Below, one piece after another: positions 9,490 to 19,150 of a DNA stretch of 35,368 nt. Positions within the stretch are counted from its first letter, which is position 1. Each line of letters starts with the position of its first letter. The notes under the pieces were generated by a model. It was given only the letters and a program-made list of their open reading frames with translations. It did not search any database and was not told the DNA's origin. Source of the DNA: Clostridia bacterium (GTDB taxonomy: Bacteria; Bacillota; Clostridia; Oscillospirales; Acutalibacteraceae); contig JALENG010000010.1 of the NCBI GenBank assembly GCA_022767925.1, forward strand, positions 1 to 35,368. The letters run 5' to 3'. A program made the position numbers and the translations under genes.

Positions 9490-9553
9490 ATCAAAAAAGA
9501 AGCGGCCTGCTTTCTGCACCGGAGTTCCGGCGGGAAGCCGGCCGCTTTTTATT
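9490..9553 (+). terminator. Intrinsic terminator after transketolase genes
   Basis: AAGCGGCC(TGCTTT)...(GGGAA)GCCGGCCGCTTTTTAT imperfect hairpin plus U-tract. Confidence 0.65.
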
Positions 9554-9653
9554 TGTCAGCCTTTTTTCGGGAGGAAAGGGAAGAGGACCCTTCTCAAAAA
9601 CGGTCAATCGCTTTATAATGGAGGCAAACCGATCACGGCAGGGAGGAATACCC

Positions 9654-10283
9654 ATGAACGAGAAGTTTTCGGCGCTGCCCAAAGAGAAGCAGCAGGCCAT
9701 TCTCCGCGCGGGATACCGGGTTTTCTCGCAGAATTCCTATAAGAAAAGCCCGATGCAGGAGATCGCCGAAGAAGCCGGGATCAGCAAATCCCTGCTGTTC
9801 TACTATTTTCGAAATAAGCGCGCTTTGTACCTGTATCTATGGGATCACTGCGCCCGGGTGACCATTTCCGGTTTGAAGGAACACGGGTGCTATGGGCAGG
9901 CGGATTTTTTTGAGAGGCTCCTTCGGGGGATGCGGGCAAAGCTCGCCATCATGCGCCAGTACCCCGAAATGGGGAGGTTCGTGGTGCGGGCCTTTTATGA
10001 GAAAGATCCCCAGGTGGGGCCGGTCATCCGCCGGAGCGTGAAGCGGTACAAAGCCTTCCGGGAAGAGGCCCTTTTTGCGAACCTGGACCGAAGCCGGTTT
10101 GCCGATGGGCTGGATCTCTCCATGATGATCCGGGAGATGTACCTGGCATCCGAGGGCTATCTGTGGGAAATGCTGCAGCAGGGCTCTCTCGATCCGGAAA
10201 AGATGGAGAGGGACTTTCTTCAGCTGATCGGTTTCTGGAGAAGTGTGTACGAGAAAAAGGAGGGGGAAAATGAAGGCCATTGA
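9654..10283 (+). CDS. TetR/AcrR family transcriptional regulator
   Basis: N-terminal HTH: QAILRAGYRVFSQNSYKKSPMQEIAEEAGISKSLLFYYFRNKRALYLYL. Confidence 0.92.
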   Translation: MNEKFSALPKEKQQAILRAGYRVFSQNSYKKSPMQEIAEEAGISKSLLFYYFRNKRALYLYLWDHCARVTISGLKEHGCYGQADFFERLLRGMRAKLAIMRQYPEMGRFVVRAFYEKDPQVGPVIRRSVKRYKAFREEALFANLDRSRFADGLDLSMMIREMYLASEGYLWEMLQQGSLDPEKMERDFLQLIGFWRSVYEKKEGENEGH

Positions 10284-11151
10284 AACCTGCGGCCTGACCA
10301 AGTTTTACGGAAAATCCAGGGGCATTGTGGATTTGGATCTGTCCGTAGACGAGGGGGAGTTCTTTGGATTTATCGGTCCCAACGGGGCCGGAAAAAGCAC
10401 GACCATCCGCATTCTGCTGGGGCTTGTCCGGGCGGACAGCGGCAGCGCTTCTGTCCTGGGGAAGGACATCGCGGGGGAGAAGAGCGCCCTGCTGGAACAG
10501 GTGGGCTATCTGCCGTCCGAGACGATCTTTTACCCGGGTATGCGCGTGCGGGAGGTGATCGCGCTCTCCGCCGGCCTGCGGAAAAAGGACTGCCGCAGAG
10601 AAGCGAAACAGCTGTGCGACCGGTTTGAACTGGATGAAGGGAAAAAAGTGGACGAGCTGTCCTTCGGCAACCGGAAAAAGGTGGGCATCGTGTGCGCCCT
10701 TCAGCACAACCCCCGGCTGTGCCTGCTGGATGAGCCCACCGGCGGGCTGGATCCCCTGATGCAGCGGGAGTTTTTCTCACTGCTGCGGGAGAGGAACCGG
10801 CAGGGGGCCACCATTTTTCTCTCCTCTCATGTGCTCTCCGAAATCCAGCACAACTGCGACAGGGCGGCGATGATTCAGGAGGGGAAACTGATCGCCTGCA
10901 GCCGGGTGGAAGAGCTGGCCCGAACCCGGGCGCGGCGTGTCCATGTGCAGGGGAATCTGGATGTAAGCGGCCTTCCCGGTGTTCGGGATATCCACCGGGA
11001 GGAGGACCGCCTCAGCTTTTTGTACAGCGGCGATATCAACGCGCTGGTCCGGGAGCTGGCGAAAAACCCGGTGCGGGATTTGTCCATCCTGGAACCGGAT
11101 CTCGAGGAGATTTTTCTGCACTATTACCAGAACAGGGGGGAAAAAGCATGA
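10270..11151 (+). CDS. ABC transporter ATP-binding protein
   Basis: GPNGAGKSTTIRILLGL Walker A; LSFGNRKKVGIVCALQHNPRLCLLDEPTGGLDP signature/Walker B; overlaps the TetR stop by 14 bp. Confidence 0.95.
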   Translation: MKAIETCGLTKFYGKSRGIVDLDLSVDEGEFFGFIGPNGAGKSTTIRILLGLVRADSGSASVLGKDIAGEKSALLEQVGYLPSETIFYPGMRVREVIALSAGLRKKDCRREAKQLCDRFELDEGKKVDELSFGNRKKVGIVCALQHNPRLCLLDEPTGGLDPLMQREFFSLLRERNRQGATIFLSSHVLSEIQHNCDRAAMIQEGKLIACSRVEELARTRARRVHVQGNLDVSGLPGVRDIHREEDRLSFLYSGDINALVRELAKNPVRDLSILEPDLEEIFLHYYQNRGEKA

Positions 11152-11933
11152 TTATGATCCGGCACGAGCTGCGCCAGAACCGGGTTTCCTTCTGGGCGTG
11201 GACACTGTCCATCGGCTTTCTGATCGCCGTATGCATTGTCATATTCCCGGAGATGGAGGGACAGATGGACGGGATCGGCGAGATTTTCGCCTCTCTGGGC
11301 AGCTTCAGCGAGGCCTTTGGCATGGATAAAATCAGCTTTGGAACTTTCCTCGGCTTCTATTCGGTGGAGTGCGGGAATATTCTGGGCATTGGCGGGGCCT
11401 TCTTTGCGGCGCTGTGCGGCATTTCGGCCCTCGCGAAGGAGGAAAAACAGCACACCGCTGAATTTCTGTTCACCCATCCGGTGGGGCGCACCCGGGTGAT
11501 CACCCAAAAGCTCCTGGCCATTCTGATTCAGATTCTGGCGCTGAACCTCCTGGTGTTCGCGCTGGCGGTGGGGGCGGTGGCCCTGACCGGCGAACCGATC
11601 CCCCTGCGGGAGATGGCCCTGCTGCACATGGCCAACCTTCTGCTGCAGATCGAAGTAGCCGGGATCTGCTTTGGCGTCTCGGCGTTTCTGCGGCGCGGGG
11701 AGCTGAGCATCGGCATGGGAATTGCCATTCTTCTGTACTTTTTGGGGATCGTGGCAAACCTGTCGGAGGGGGCCGCCTTCCTCCGGGGGATCACTCCTTT
11801 CGGCTATACCGAGGGCGCGGATATTCTCGCAAACGGCAGCCTGGACGGCGGGTTGATTCTGTGCGGCATGGCATACACGGTTGTGGGAATCCTGACGGCC
11901 TACCGGAAATACACCGGGAAGGATCTGTCGTAA
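11148..11933 (+). CDS. ABC-2 type transporter permease
   Basis: Multi-TM ORF with KEEKQHTAEFLFTHPVGRTRVITQKLL; ATGA overlap with the ATPase gene. Confidence 0.9.
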   Translation: MIMIRHELRQNRVSFWAWTLSIGFLIAVCIVIFPEMEGQMDGIGEIFASLGSFSEAFGMDKISFGTFLGFYSVECGNILGIGGAFFAALCGISALAKEEKQHTAEFLFTHPVGRTRVITQKLLAILIQILALNLLVFALAVGAVALTGEPIPLREMALLHMANLLLQIEVAGICFGVSAFLRRGELSIGMGIAILLYFLGIVANLSEGAAFLRGITPFGYTEGADILANGSLDGGLILCGMAYTVVGILTAYRKYTGKDLS

Positions 11934-11958
11934 ACAAAACCGCCGTGTGGAAAAGAAA

Positions 11959-12013
11959 AGCTCCCCGGCTTTTGCGGATTTTCTCCTGCAAAAGCCGGGG
12001 AGCTCTGTTTTTC
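11959..12013. terminator. Terminator between convergent genes
   Basis: AGCTCCCCGGCTTTTGC-12-nt loop-GCAAAAGCCGGGGAGCT followed by a T-rich tract. Confidence 0.8.
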
Positions 12014-12044
12014 TTATGCTTTCCCGGGGGGAGGCAGAGGGACG

Positions 12045-13310
12045 TCAATCGTCCTCTTTTTCCTCCTCTTCCGGCGGAAGGATCAGCCGGATCTGGGTGG
12101 CGTGGCGCTTTTCCACGGCCATCACATAGACATCGCACCCCCGGTAGACGAAGTGATCGCCCGGCTCGGGGATATGGCCCAGTTCCTCCATCACCCAGCC
12201 GCCGACCGTGAAGGATTCGTACTCATCCTCATCAAAGGGGAGCTCGAACTGATCGAAGAAGTCCTCCAGATTGGCGTTGCCGGCGATCAGATAGGTGTGG
12301 TCGTCGATCTTTTCAAAATCGTTTTCCACCACATCGTGTTCATCCCAAATCTCGCCGACCAGCTGTTCCAGAATGTCCTCCAGGGTGACAATGCCCTCGG
12401 TGCCGCCAAATTCATCCACCACGACGGCCATATGTGTTTTCGATTGCTGAATCAGCCGCAGCAGCTTGGAGATTTTCGTGCTGCCGGATACGTAAATTAC
12501 CTTTTTAATCAGAGGACGGATGGTCGTCAGCCCGCGGCTGGATCCGGCGAAATAGTCCTTTTCGTGGATCATGCCCACAATGTTGTCGATGGTATCCTCA
12601 TAAACCAGCACCCGGGAGAAGGTACAGTTGACGAAAACCTTCCCCAATTCCTCCATGGTGACGGTGGTGCGCACGGCGGTCAGATCCACCCGGGGGGTGA
12701 GAATATCGTTGGCCTCCAGATCCTCGAACTCAATGGCGGAGCGGATCAGCTCGCCGTTCTCCTCGTTGATCCCGCCGTCGTTCTGTGCTTCGTCCACCAG
12801 GGTCATCAGATCCTCCGAGGTGGTCTTGTTCTCGTCCTTATGGTGGGACAGGCGGTTGACCAGCCGGTTCCACTGCATGAACAGGAAGTTCAGCGGGGTG
12901 AACAGGACGATCAGTCCGTGGAGGAGAGAGGCCGTTGCCATGCAGTAGGATTCCGAATTCTGCTTGGCCAGGGATTTGGGGGTGATCTCACCGAAGATCA
13001 GCACGGTGATGGTCATCACCCCTGTAGAGACGGTGACGGCCGAGGGCCCGTGGATCAGCTTTTCAAACAGCACGGTGGCCAGAGAGGTCGCCACAATATT
13101 CACCAGGTTATTGCCGATCAGGATGGTCGATAACAGCTTGTCATAGTCATCTGTCAGGCGAAGAACACGGGCGGCTTTTTTCTCGCCGGATTCCGCCAGG
13201 CTTTTCATGCGCAGTCGGTTGACCGTGGTAAAGGCGGTTTCGGTCGAAGAAAAAAACGCCGAGCATGCAATACAGAATACAATGACAAGCGATAGAGGGA
13301 TTACGTCCAT
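12045..13310 (-). CDS. CNNM/CBS-domain transmembrane protein (HlyC/CorC family)
   Basis: N-terminal CNNM TM domain (SAFFSSTETAFTTVNRLRMKSLAESG), CBS domains (KTHMAVVVDEFGGTEGIVTLEDILEQLVGEIWDE), CorC_HlyC C-terminus. Confidence 0.95.
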   Translation of the reverse strand: MDVIPLSLVIVFCIACSAFFSSTETAFTTVNRLRMKSLAESGEKKAARVLRLTDDYDKLLSTILIGNNLVNIVATSLATVLFEKLIHGPSAVTVSTGVMTITVLIFGEITPKSLAKQNSESYCMATASLLHGLIVLFTPLNFLFMQWNRLVNRLSHHKDENKTTSEDLMTLVDEAQNDGGINEENGELIRSAIEFEDLEANDILTPRVDLTAVRTTVTMEELGKVFVNCTFSRVLVYEDTIDNIVGMIHEKDYFAGSSRGLTTIRPLIKKVIYVSGSTKISKLLRLIQQSKTHMAVVVDEFGGTEGIVTLEDILEQLVGEIWDEHDVVENDFEKIDDHTYLIAGNANLEDFFDQFELPFDEDEYESFTVGGWVMEELGHIPEPGDHFVYRGCDVYVMAVEKRHATQIRLILPPEEEEKEDD

Positions 13311-13357
13311 AGGATTCGTTCATCCATTCCTTTCCGTTTCAAATTTGATGGAAAACA

Positions 13358-13396
13358 AGAAAAAAACCGCGAGCAAAACAACTTGCTTGCGGTTTT
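13358..13396 (-). terminator. Terminator downstream of tRNA-Ala(GGC)
   Basis: Minus strand AAACCGCAAGCAA-GTTGT-TTTGCTCGCGGTTTTTTTC. Confidence 0.75.
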
Positions 13397-13471
13397 GGTG
13401 GAGCATAGCGGGATCGAACCGCTGACCTCTACACTGCCAGTGTAGCGCTCTCCCAGCTGAGCTAATGCCCC
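13396..13471 (-). tRNA. tRNA-Ala (anticodon GGC), CCA encoded
   Basis: Reverse complement GGGGCATTAGCTCAGCTGGGAGAGCGCTACACTGGCAGTGTAGAGGTCAGCGGTTCGATCCCGCTATGCTCCACCA; loop CTGGCAG. Confidence 0.95.
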
Positions 13472-13599
13472 GTGTCGTTTGATTTTTTTGCCCGTCTCCC
13501 GACTGCTTGACTATATTACCACGCCGTACAGAAAAATGCAAGCCTTTTTTTGAAAAAATTTGAATTTTTCAAAAAAAGGAGAATTTCCACAAATTCTGT

Positions 13600-13641
13600 C
13601 CCCAAAAGAAAAGAAACCCTTGCCCGCACGGCGAGGGTTTC
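13600..13641 (-). terminator. Intrinsic terminator downstream of the DUF421 gene
   Basis: Minus strand GAAACCCTCGCCGTGCGGGCAAGGGTTTC followed by TTTTCTTTT. Confidence 0.65.
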
Positions 13642-13808
13642 CGCAAGGAAAACGCAGGGGAAAAAGCGCTCAGGGGGAGGAGGGGGGATCCTTCTTTTTT
13701 AGGGTGTGGAAAACCTTTTGATCCGTTCCCCCGGTCCCGGGGATGATCGGGCGGGCGTGTTCGTTTCCGTGCTTGGCCCTGCCCTGGATCAGCGGCACCG
13801 CGGGAGCT

Positions 13809-14501
13809 TCATGGCGGGGCGGATTCGTTTTTCCGGTCATACACCACGAATTTTAAATTGCGGTCGCACACGGCCAGAAAAACCTCTTTGGCCGAGTGGA
13901 TATGGCGCTGCTCCAGCTGCCGGAAGAGCCAGGTGCGGTCCAGTCCCATGCGCTTTAGGTTGCCCTCCAAAATTCGGCCGTCCATGATCAGTTCGGTAAA
14001 CAGCAGCTCCTGCTGCGGCGACAGGTTCATGTCCTTCGGGGTGGCGGGCCGGGAATCACTGACGGGAAGAATGGTCAGATTGCCGGTGTACTCATAGATG
14101 GCCGTTTGAATGGCGGTCAGATCGAAATAGCCCTGCTGCCGGCACAGAACCATAAATTCGCTCAAATCCAGCTTGGCTTTTTTCAGGTTTCCGCGGTACA
14201 GCTTCCCGTGGTCCATCAGGATGGTGGGAGTGCCGTTGAGATATTTGCGCGAGCGCGGGAATTTGTGGGAAATTACGCTGAGCAAAACCGTAACGCCGCC
14301 GTAGATAAGCATGGCGATCAGCGGCTTCCAGGGCTCTTCCAGCTCGGTGGCCATCTCAGCCGCGATCGAGCCGATGGTAATCCCGGTGATATAGTCGAAA
14401 AAATCCAGCTGGGCAATCTGCTTATGCCCGATAAACTTTGCGATGAGAAACAGTACGGTAAAGGATCCCAGTGCCGTCAGGCACAGGATCAGAAAATCCA
14501 T
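13809..14501 (-). CDS. DUF421 domain-containing membrane protein (YetF-like)
   Basis: TM N-terminus and LDFFDYITGITIGSIAAEMATELEEPWKPL; GTPTILMDHGKLYRGNLKKAKLDLSEFMVLCRQQGYFDLTAIQTAIYEYTGNLTIL. The 3' end may be frameshifted (see findings). Confidence 0.9.
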   Translation of the reverse strand: MDFLILCLTALGSFTVLFLIAKFIGHKQIAQLDFFDYITGITIGSIAAEMATELEEPWKPLIAMLIYGGVTVLLSVISHKFPRSRKYLNGTPTILMDHGKLYRGNLKKAKLDLSEFMVLCRQQGYFDLTAIQTAIYEYTGNLTILPVSDSRPATPKDMNLSPQQELLFTELIMDGRILEGNLKRMGLDRTWLFRQLEQRHIHSAKEVFLAVCDRNLKFVVYDRKNESAPP

Positions 14502-14588
14502 GCGATCGCCCCCTTGGGCCTTATTCTGGCCGGATACAGGGGAAAAATACGCCGGCACAGGGAGAATTTCGGGAAGAAGAAATAATTC

Positions 14589-14617
14589 TTGACAAATATT
14601 CAGGACTGTGCTACAGT
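14589..14617 (+). promoter_or_regulatory. Sigma-A-type promoter of the trp operon
   Basis: TTGACA (14589-14594), 17 nt, TACAGT (14612-14617). Confidence 0.75.
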
Positions 14618-14624
14618 AAAGATA

Positions 14625-14908
14625 CAAACCGTTGAAGCGGAGATAACGGTGATTATGCTTTCACAGAGAGCCCGGGGGGCTGGGATCCGGGTAAAATTAC
14701 AGATCATCAAATGGACCGCGGAGGGTGCAGTCAAATGCGTGGGAATGCACGCAGAGTATTCTGCAACGTGGGGCATACGTCAGTTGCCGGGGGTATGCTG
14801 GTACCCCGCTAAGCGCACAGTGGCATCGCTGTGAATCAAGGTGGCACCGCGGATAAAGATTTTATTCGTCCTTGACAGATCGTGTTTCTGTCAGGGATTT
14901 TTTTCTGC
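14625..14908 (+). promoter_or_regulatory. T-box riboswitch, probable Trp specifier (UGG)
   Basis: AGAGAG...GGGG stem I elements, candidate specifier TGG in ATCAAATGGACC, T-box sequence AAGGTGGCACCGCGG (14838-14852), terminator CCTTGACAGA-TCGTGT-TTCTGTCAGGG-ATTTTTTT. Confidence 0.9.
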
Positions 14909-14958
14909 TCCTTTGACGGAAAATGTCAAAGGAGCTTTTTTTGCGGGAGGAAACCGTC

Positions 14959-15231
14959 ATGAAATTTTCACCGACTCTGGAAGAAGTAAAGAAAATCGCA
15001 CAGACCGGGCAGTACAAGGTGCTGCCGGTCAGCTGTGAAATTTTATCGGACATCTGTACGCCCATGGAAGCGCTGAAGGTGCTGAAAAACGTGTCCACCC
15101 ACTGCTATATGCTGGAATCCGTTGCCGAAAAGGAGAAGTGGGGCCGCTACACCTTCCTGGGGTTTGACCCCAAAATGGAGATCACCTGCTCCAACGGCGA
15201 GATGAAGGCCGGGAATATCCACTGCCGATGA
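14959..15231 (+). pseudogene. trpE: N-terminal remnant of anthranilate synthase component I
   Basis: MKFSPTLEEVKKIAQTGQYKVLPVSCEILSDICTPMEALKVLKNVSTHCYMLESVAEKEKWGRYTFLGFDPKMEITCSNGEMKAGN is TrpE-like, then stops after about 90 aa; the chorismate-binding catalytic domain is absent. Confidence 0.88.
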
Positions 15232-15505
15232 GCTGATGCACGGAAAGCAGTCCCGGGTCAGGCTGGATCCGGACTGCCCCCTGTTCCAAAACTGCCCCGA
15301 AACGGCGCCGGTCGCCCGGTACCATTCCCTGATCGCGAAAGCCGATACCCTGCCCGACTGCCTGCGGGTGACTGCCGTCACGGAAAAGGGCGAGGTGATG
15401 GCTGTGCAGCATACCCAGTACCCGATTTACGGCATGCAGTTCCATCCCGAGTCCATTATGACCCCGGATGGGAAGACCATGCTGATGAACTTTATTACGA
15501 TCTGA
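15221..15505 (+). pseudogene. trpG: C-terminal remnant of anthranilate synthase component II (glutamine amidotransferase)
   Basis: [90 protein letters not shown] matches the TrpG C-terminal half; the nucleophile-Cys half (GVCLGHQ region) is absent; different frame from the trpE remnant. Confidence 0.88.
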
Positions 15506-15527
15506 GAAACAGAGAGGAGAAAAAACC

Positions 15528-16553
15528 GTGATTAAAGAAGCGATTGTCAAAATTGTGAATAAGCAGGACCTCACCTATGAGGAGGCCTACAGCGTGATGA
15601 ACGAGATAATGAGTGGAGAGACCACCCCCACCCAGAACGCGGCGTTTCTCGCGGCGCTCTCCACCAAGAGCACCAAGGCCGAGACGATTGTGGAAATCGC
15701 CGGCTGTGCCGCCGCCATGCGGGACCACGCGGTAAAGGTCGATGCCGGGAACGATCTGATGGAGATTGTGGGTACCGGCGGCGACGGGGCGCACAGCTTC
15801 AATATTTCCACCACCTCGGCGCTAATTACGGCGGCGGGCGGCGTGAAGGTGGCCAAGCACGGAAACCGGGCGGCCTCCTCCCAGTGCGGAACCGCGGATT
15901 GTTTGGAGGCGCTGGGCGTCAATATCCAGCAGAGCCCCCAGCGCTGCAAAGAGCTACTCGAGGAAGTGGGCATGTGCTTCTTCTTTGCGCAGAAGTACCA
16001 CACCTCGATGAAATATGTGGGCGCCATCCGCAAAGAGCTGGGGTTCCGCACGGTGTTCAATATCCTGGGGCCCCTTACCAATCCCGGAAGCCCCACCCGG
16101 CAGCTGCTGGGCGTTTATGATGAGTATCTGGTGCAGCCGCTGACGCAGGTGCTGATCAGCCTGGGCGTGCAGCGGGGCATGGTTGTGTACGGACAGGACA
16201 AGCTGGACGAGATCTCTCTGAGCGCTCCGACGACGGTGTGTGAATTTAGGGACGGCTGGTATAAAACCTACACCATTTCCCCCGAGGATTTCGGCTTGCA
16301 GCGGTGTGCAAAGAGCGACCTCACCGGTGGAACACCGCAGGAAAACGCCCAGATTACCCGGGAAATTCTGAGCGGCGCCAAGGGCCCCCGGCGCGACGCG
16401 GTCCTGCTCAATGCCGGTGCGGCGCTTACCATCGGCGGAAAAGCGGAGAGCATGAAGGAGGGTGTGGCGCTGGCCGCCGAACTGATCGACTCCGGAAAGG
16501 CCATGCAGACGCTGCAGGCGCTGATCGAAGTGAGCAACCGTGCGGAGGCGTGA
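15528..16553 (+). CDS. trpD: Anthranilate phosphoribosyltransferase (GTG start)
   Basis: [71 protein letters not shown]. Confidence 0.95.
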   Translation: MIKEAIVKIVNKQDLTYEEAYSVMNEIMSGETTPTQNAAFLAALSTKSTKAETIVEIAGCAAAMRDHAVKVDAGNDLMEIVGTGGDGAHSFNISTTSALITAAGGVKVAKHGNRAASSQCGTADCLEALGVNIQQSPQRCKELLEEVGMCFFFAQKYHTSMKYVGAIRKELGFRTVFNILGPLTNPGSPTRQLLGVYDEYLVQPLTQVLISLGVQRGMVVYGQDKLDEISLSAPTTVCEFRDGWYKTYTISPEDFGLQRCAKSDLTGGTPQENAQITREILSGAKGPRRDAVLLNAGAALTIGGKAESMKEGVALAAELIDSGKAMQTLQALIEVSNRAEA

Positions 16554-16554
16554 G

Positions 16555-17337
16555 ATGAACATACTCGAGCAGCTTGCCGCCAGCGCCATGGCGCGCACCC
16601 GGCGGGAGATGGAGATATGTCCGCCCGCCGTTGTCAAAGAGCAGGCCCTTGCCCTTGAAAAGGGGGACTTTGCCTTTGAAACCGCGCTGAGAAAGCCCGA
16701 ACTCTCCTTTATCTGCGAGTGCAAAAAGGCCTCTCCCTCCAAGGGGCTGATCGCCCCGGAGTTTCCGTACCGTCAGATCGCCCGGGAGTACGAGGCGGCC
16801 GGGGCCGACTGCATCTCCGTGCTGACCGAGCCGGAGTGGTTTCTCGGCAGCGACCGGTACCTGCAGGAAATCGCCCGGGAGGTCTCCCTCCCCTGCCTGC
16901 GCAAGGATTTTACGGTAGATGCCTACATGATCTACCGGGCCAAACTGTTGGGGGCCTCGGCGATCCTGCTCATCTGCGCCATTCTCCGTGAGGAACAGAT
17001 CCGGGATTCTCTGAAAATCTGCGATCGGCTGGGCCTGTCCGCACTGGTGGAAGCCCACGACGAAGAAGAGGTGCGCATGGCGCTGAGGGCCGGGGCCCGG
17101 ATCATCGGGGTGAACAACCGCAACCTGAAGGATTTCACCGTGGATCCCGAGAACAGCCGCCGCCTGCGCGAGCTGATTCCGCCCGGGGTGCTGTTCGTAT
17201 CCGAGAGCGGCGTAAAAACCCCCGGGGACGTGAAAAACCTGCGGCAGATGGGGGCGGATGCCGTCCTGATCGGGGAGACCCTGATGCGCGCCGCGGATAA
17301 AAAGGCCGAGCTTGGCAGACTGCGGGGGCTTTTATGA
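16555..17337 (+). CDS. trpC: Indole-3-glycerol phosphate synthase
   Basis: FICECKKASPSKGLIAPEFPYRQIAREYEAAGADCISVLTEPEWFLGSDRYLQEI; GVNNRNLKDFTVD. Confidence 0.96.
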   Translation: MNILEQLAASAMARTRREMEICPPAVVKEQALALEKGDFAFETALRKPELSFICECKKASPSKGLIAPEFPYRQIAREYEAAGADCISVLTEPEWFLGSDRYLQEIAREVSLPCLRKDFTVDAYMIYRAKLLGASAILLICAILREEQIRDSLKICDRLGLSALVEAHDEEEVRMALRAGARIIGVNNRNLKDFTVDPENSRRLRELIPPGVLFVSESGVKTPGDVKNLRQMGADAVLIGETLMRAADKKAELGRLRGLL

Positions 17338-17960
17338 CGAAAATAAAGCTCTGCGGATTGACAAGGCCGCAGGATATGGATGTGGCAAACGAACTGCACC
17401 CCGATTATATCGGTTTTGTGTTTGCCCAAAAGAGCCGCCGGTATGTCCCGCCCGCCGTGGCTGCGGAGCTGCGCGCCCGGCTGGATCCCGGGATCCGGGT
17501 GGTGGGCGTATTTGTCCGGGAAGCGCCGCAGACCATCGCCGGGCTGCTGCGGAACGGGGTGATTGACATCGCTCAGCTGCACGGCGGGGAGGGGGAAGCG
17601 TATATCCACACGCTCCGGGCCCTGACCGATGGGCCGCTGATCCAGGCCTTCCGGATGGATTCCCCGGCCGACGGGATCGCCGCCGAACACAGCCCGGCGG
17701 ATTTTGTCCTGCTGGATTCCGGGCAGGGCGGAACGGGAACGGTGTTTGACTGGACCCTGCTGCAAAAGGTGCGCCGCCCCTATTTTCTGGCGGGCGGGCT
17801 GAACCCCGGCAACGCGGCCCGGGCCGTTCGCTGCCTGCACCCCTATGCGGTGGATGTCAGCTCGGGGATCGAGACCGGCGGGGAAAAGGACCCCGAAAAA
17901 ATGAGGAGCTTTGTTCATGCTGTGCGCAGTGTGACCGAGACAGGAAAGGAAGAAGAATGA
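17334..17960 (+). CDS. trpF: Phosphoribosylanthranilate isomerase
   Basis: [59 protein letters not shown]. Confidence 0.95.
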   Translation: MTKIKLCGLTRPQDMDVANELHPDYIGFVFAQKSRRYVPPAVAAELRARLDPGIRVVGVFVREAPQTIAGLLRNGVIDIAQLHGGEGEAYIHTLRALTDGPLIQAFRMDSPADGIAAEHSPADFVLLDSGQGGTGTVFDWTLLQKVRRPYFLAGGLNPGNAARAVRCLHPYAVDVSSGIETGGEKDPEKMRSFVHAVRSVTETGKEEE

Positions 17961-19150
17961 TGACAAATCCAAAGGGCCGTTTCGGCGTCCACGGGGGGCA
18001 GTACATCCCCGAAACGCTGATGAATGCGGTGATCGAACTGGAAGAAGCGTACGAGCATTTTAAAAACGATCCGGAATTTAACCGGGAACTGCAGCAGCTT
18101 CTGAATGAATATGCAGGCCGTCCCTCGCGGCTTTACTATGCCGAAAAGATGACCCGGGATCTGGGCGGGGCGAAGATTTACTTAAAGCGCGAGGATCTGA
18201 ACCACACCGGTGCCCATAAAATCAACAATGTGCTGGGACAGGCCCTGCTGGCGAAGAAAATGGGGAAAACCCGCCTGATCGCCGAAACGGGCGCCGGGCA
18301 GCACGGCGTCGCCACGGCCACGGCGGCCGCCCTGATGGGGATGGAGTGCGTGGTGTTTATGGGTGAGGAGGACACCATCCGCCAGGCCCTGAACGTATAC
18401 CGGATGCGCCTGCTGGGCGCGGAGGTGCGGCCCGTGAAGACGGGTACCGCCACGCTGAAGGATGCCGTTTCCGAGGCCATGCGCGAGTGGACCAGCCGGA
18501 TTGCCGATACCCACTACTGCCTGGGCTCGTGCATGGGCCCGCATCCCTTCCCGACCATCGTGCGGGATTTCCAGTCGGTCATTTCCAGGGAAATCAAAGA
18601 ACAGATCCTGGAAAAGGAGGGAAAGCTGCCGGATGTGGTGATGGCCTGTGTGGGCGGCGGCTCGAACGCCATCGGTACTTTTTATCATTTCATCGGGGAC
18701 GAGGGGGTCCGGCTGATCGGCTGTGAGGCCGCGGGCCGGGGTATCGATACCTTCGAGACGGCTGCCACCATGAACACGGGGAAAATCGGCATTTTCCACG
18801 GGATGAAGTCCTACTTCTGCCAGGATGAGTACGGCCAGATTGCGCCGGTTTACTCCATCTCCGCCGGGCTTGATTATCCGGGCGTCGGGCCGGAGCACGC
18901 CCATCTGCACGATATTGGCCGCGCGGAGTACGTGCCGGTGACCGATGACGAAGCGGTGAACGCCTTTGAATACCTGTCAAAGACCGAGGGGATTATCCCC
19001 GCGATTGAATCCGCCCATGCGGTGGCCCACGCCATGAAGATCGCGCCCACGATGGAAAAGGACCAGATTGTTGTGATTACACTGTCCGGCCGGGGCGACA
19101 AGGACTGCGCCGCGATTGCCCGTTACAGAGGGGAGGATATCCATGAGTAA
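17957..19150 (+). CDS. trpB: Tryptophan synthase beta chain
   Basis: [66 protein letters not shown]. Confidence 0.97.
   Translation: MMTNPKGRFGVHGGQYIPETLMNAVIELEEAYEHFKNDPEFNRELQQLLNEYAGRPSRLYYAEKMTRDLGGAKIYLKREDLNHTGAHKINNVLGQALLAKKMGKTRLIAETGAGQHGVATATAAALMGMECVVFMGEEDTIRQALNVYRMRLLGAEVRPVKTGTATLKDAVSEAMREWTSRIADTHYCLGSCMGPHPFPTIVRDFQSVISREIKEQILEKEGKLPDVVMACVGGGSNAIGTFYHFIGDEGVRLIGCEAAGRGIDTFETAATMNTGKIGIFHGMKSYFCQDEYGQIAPVYSISAGLDYPGVGPEHAHLHDIGRAEYVPVTDDEAVNAFEYLSKTEGIIPAIESAHAVAHAMKIAPTMEKDQIVVITLSGRGDKDCAAIARYRGEDIHE

Noticed and set aside
13706-13987. 93-aa plus-strand ORF opposite the DUF421 3' end
   Set aside because: No RBS; overlaps the DUF421 gene on the other strand and its translation is low-complexity.
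14589-14834. 81-aa ORF in the trp leader
   Set aside because: Lies within the T-box riboswitch RNA and has no plausible RBS.
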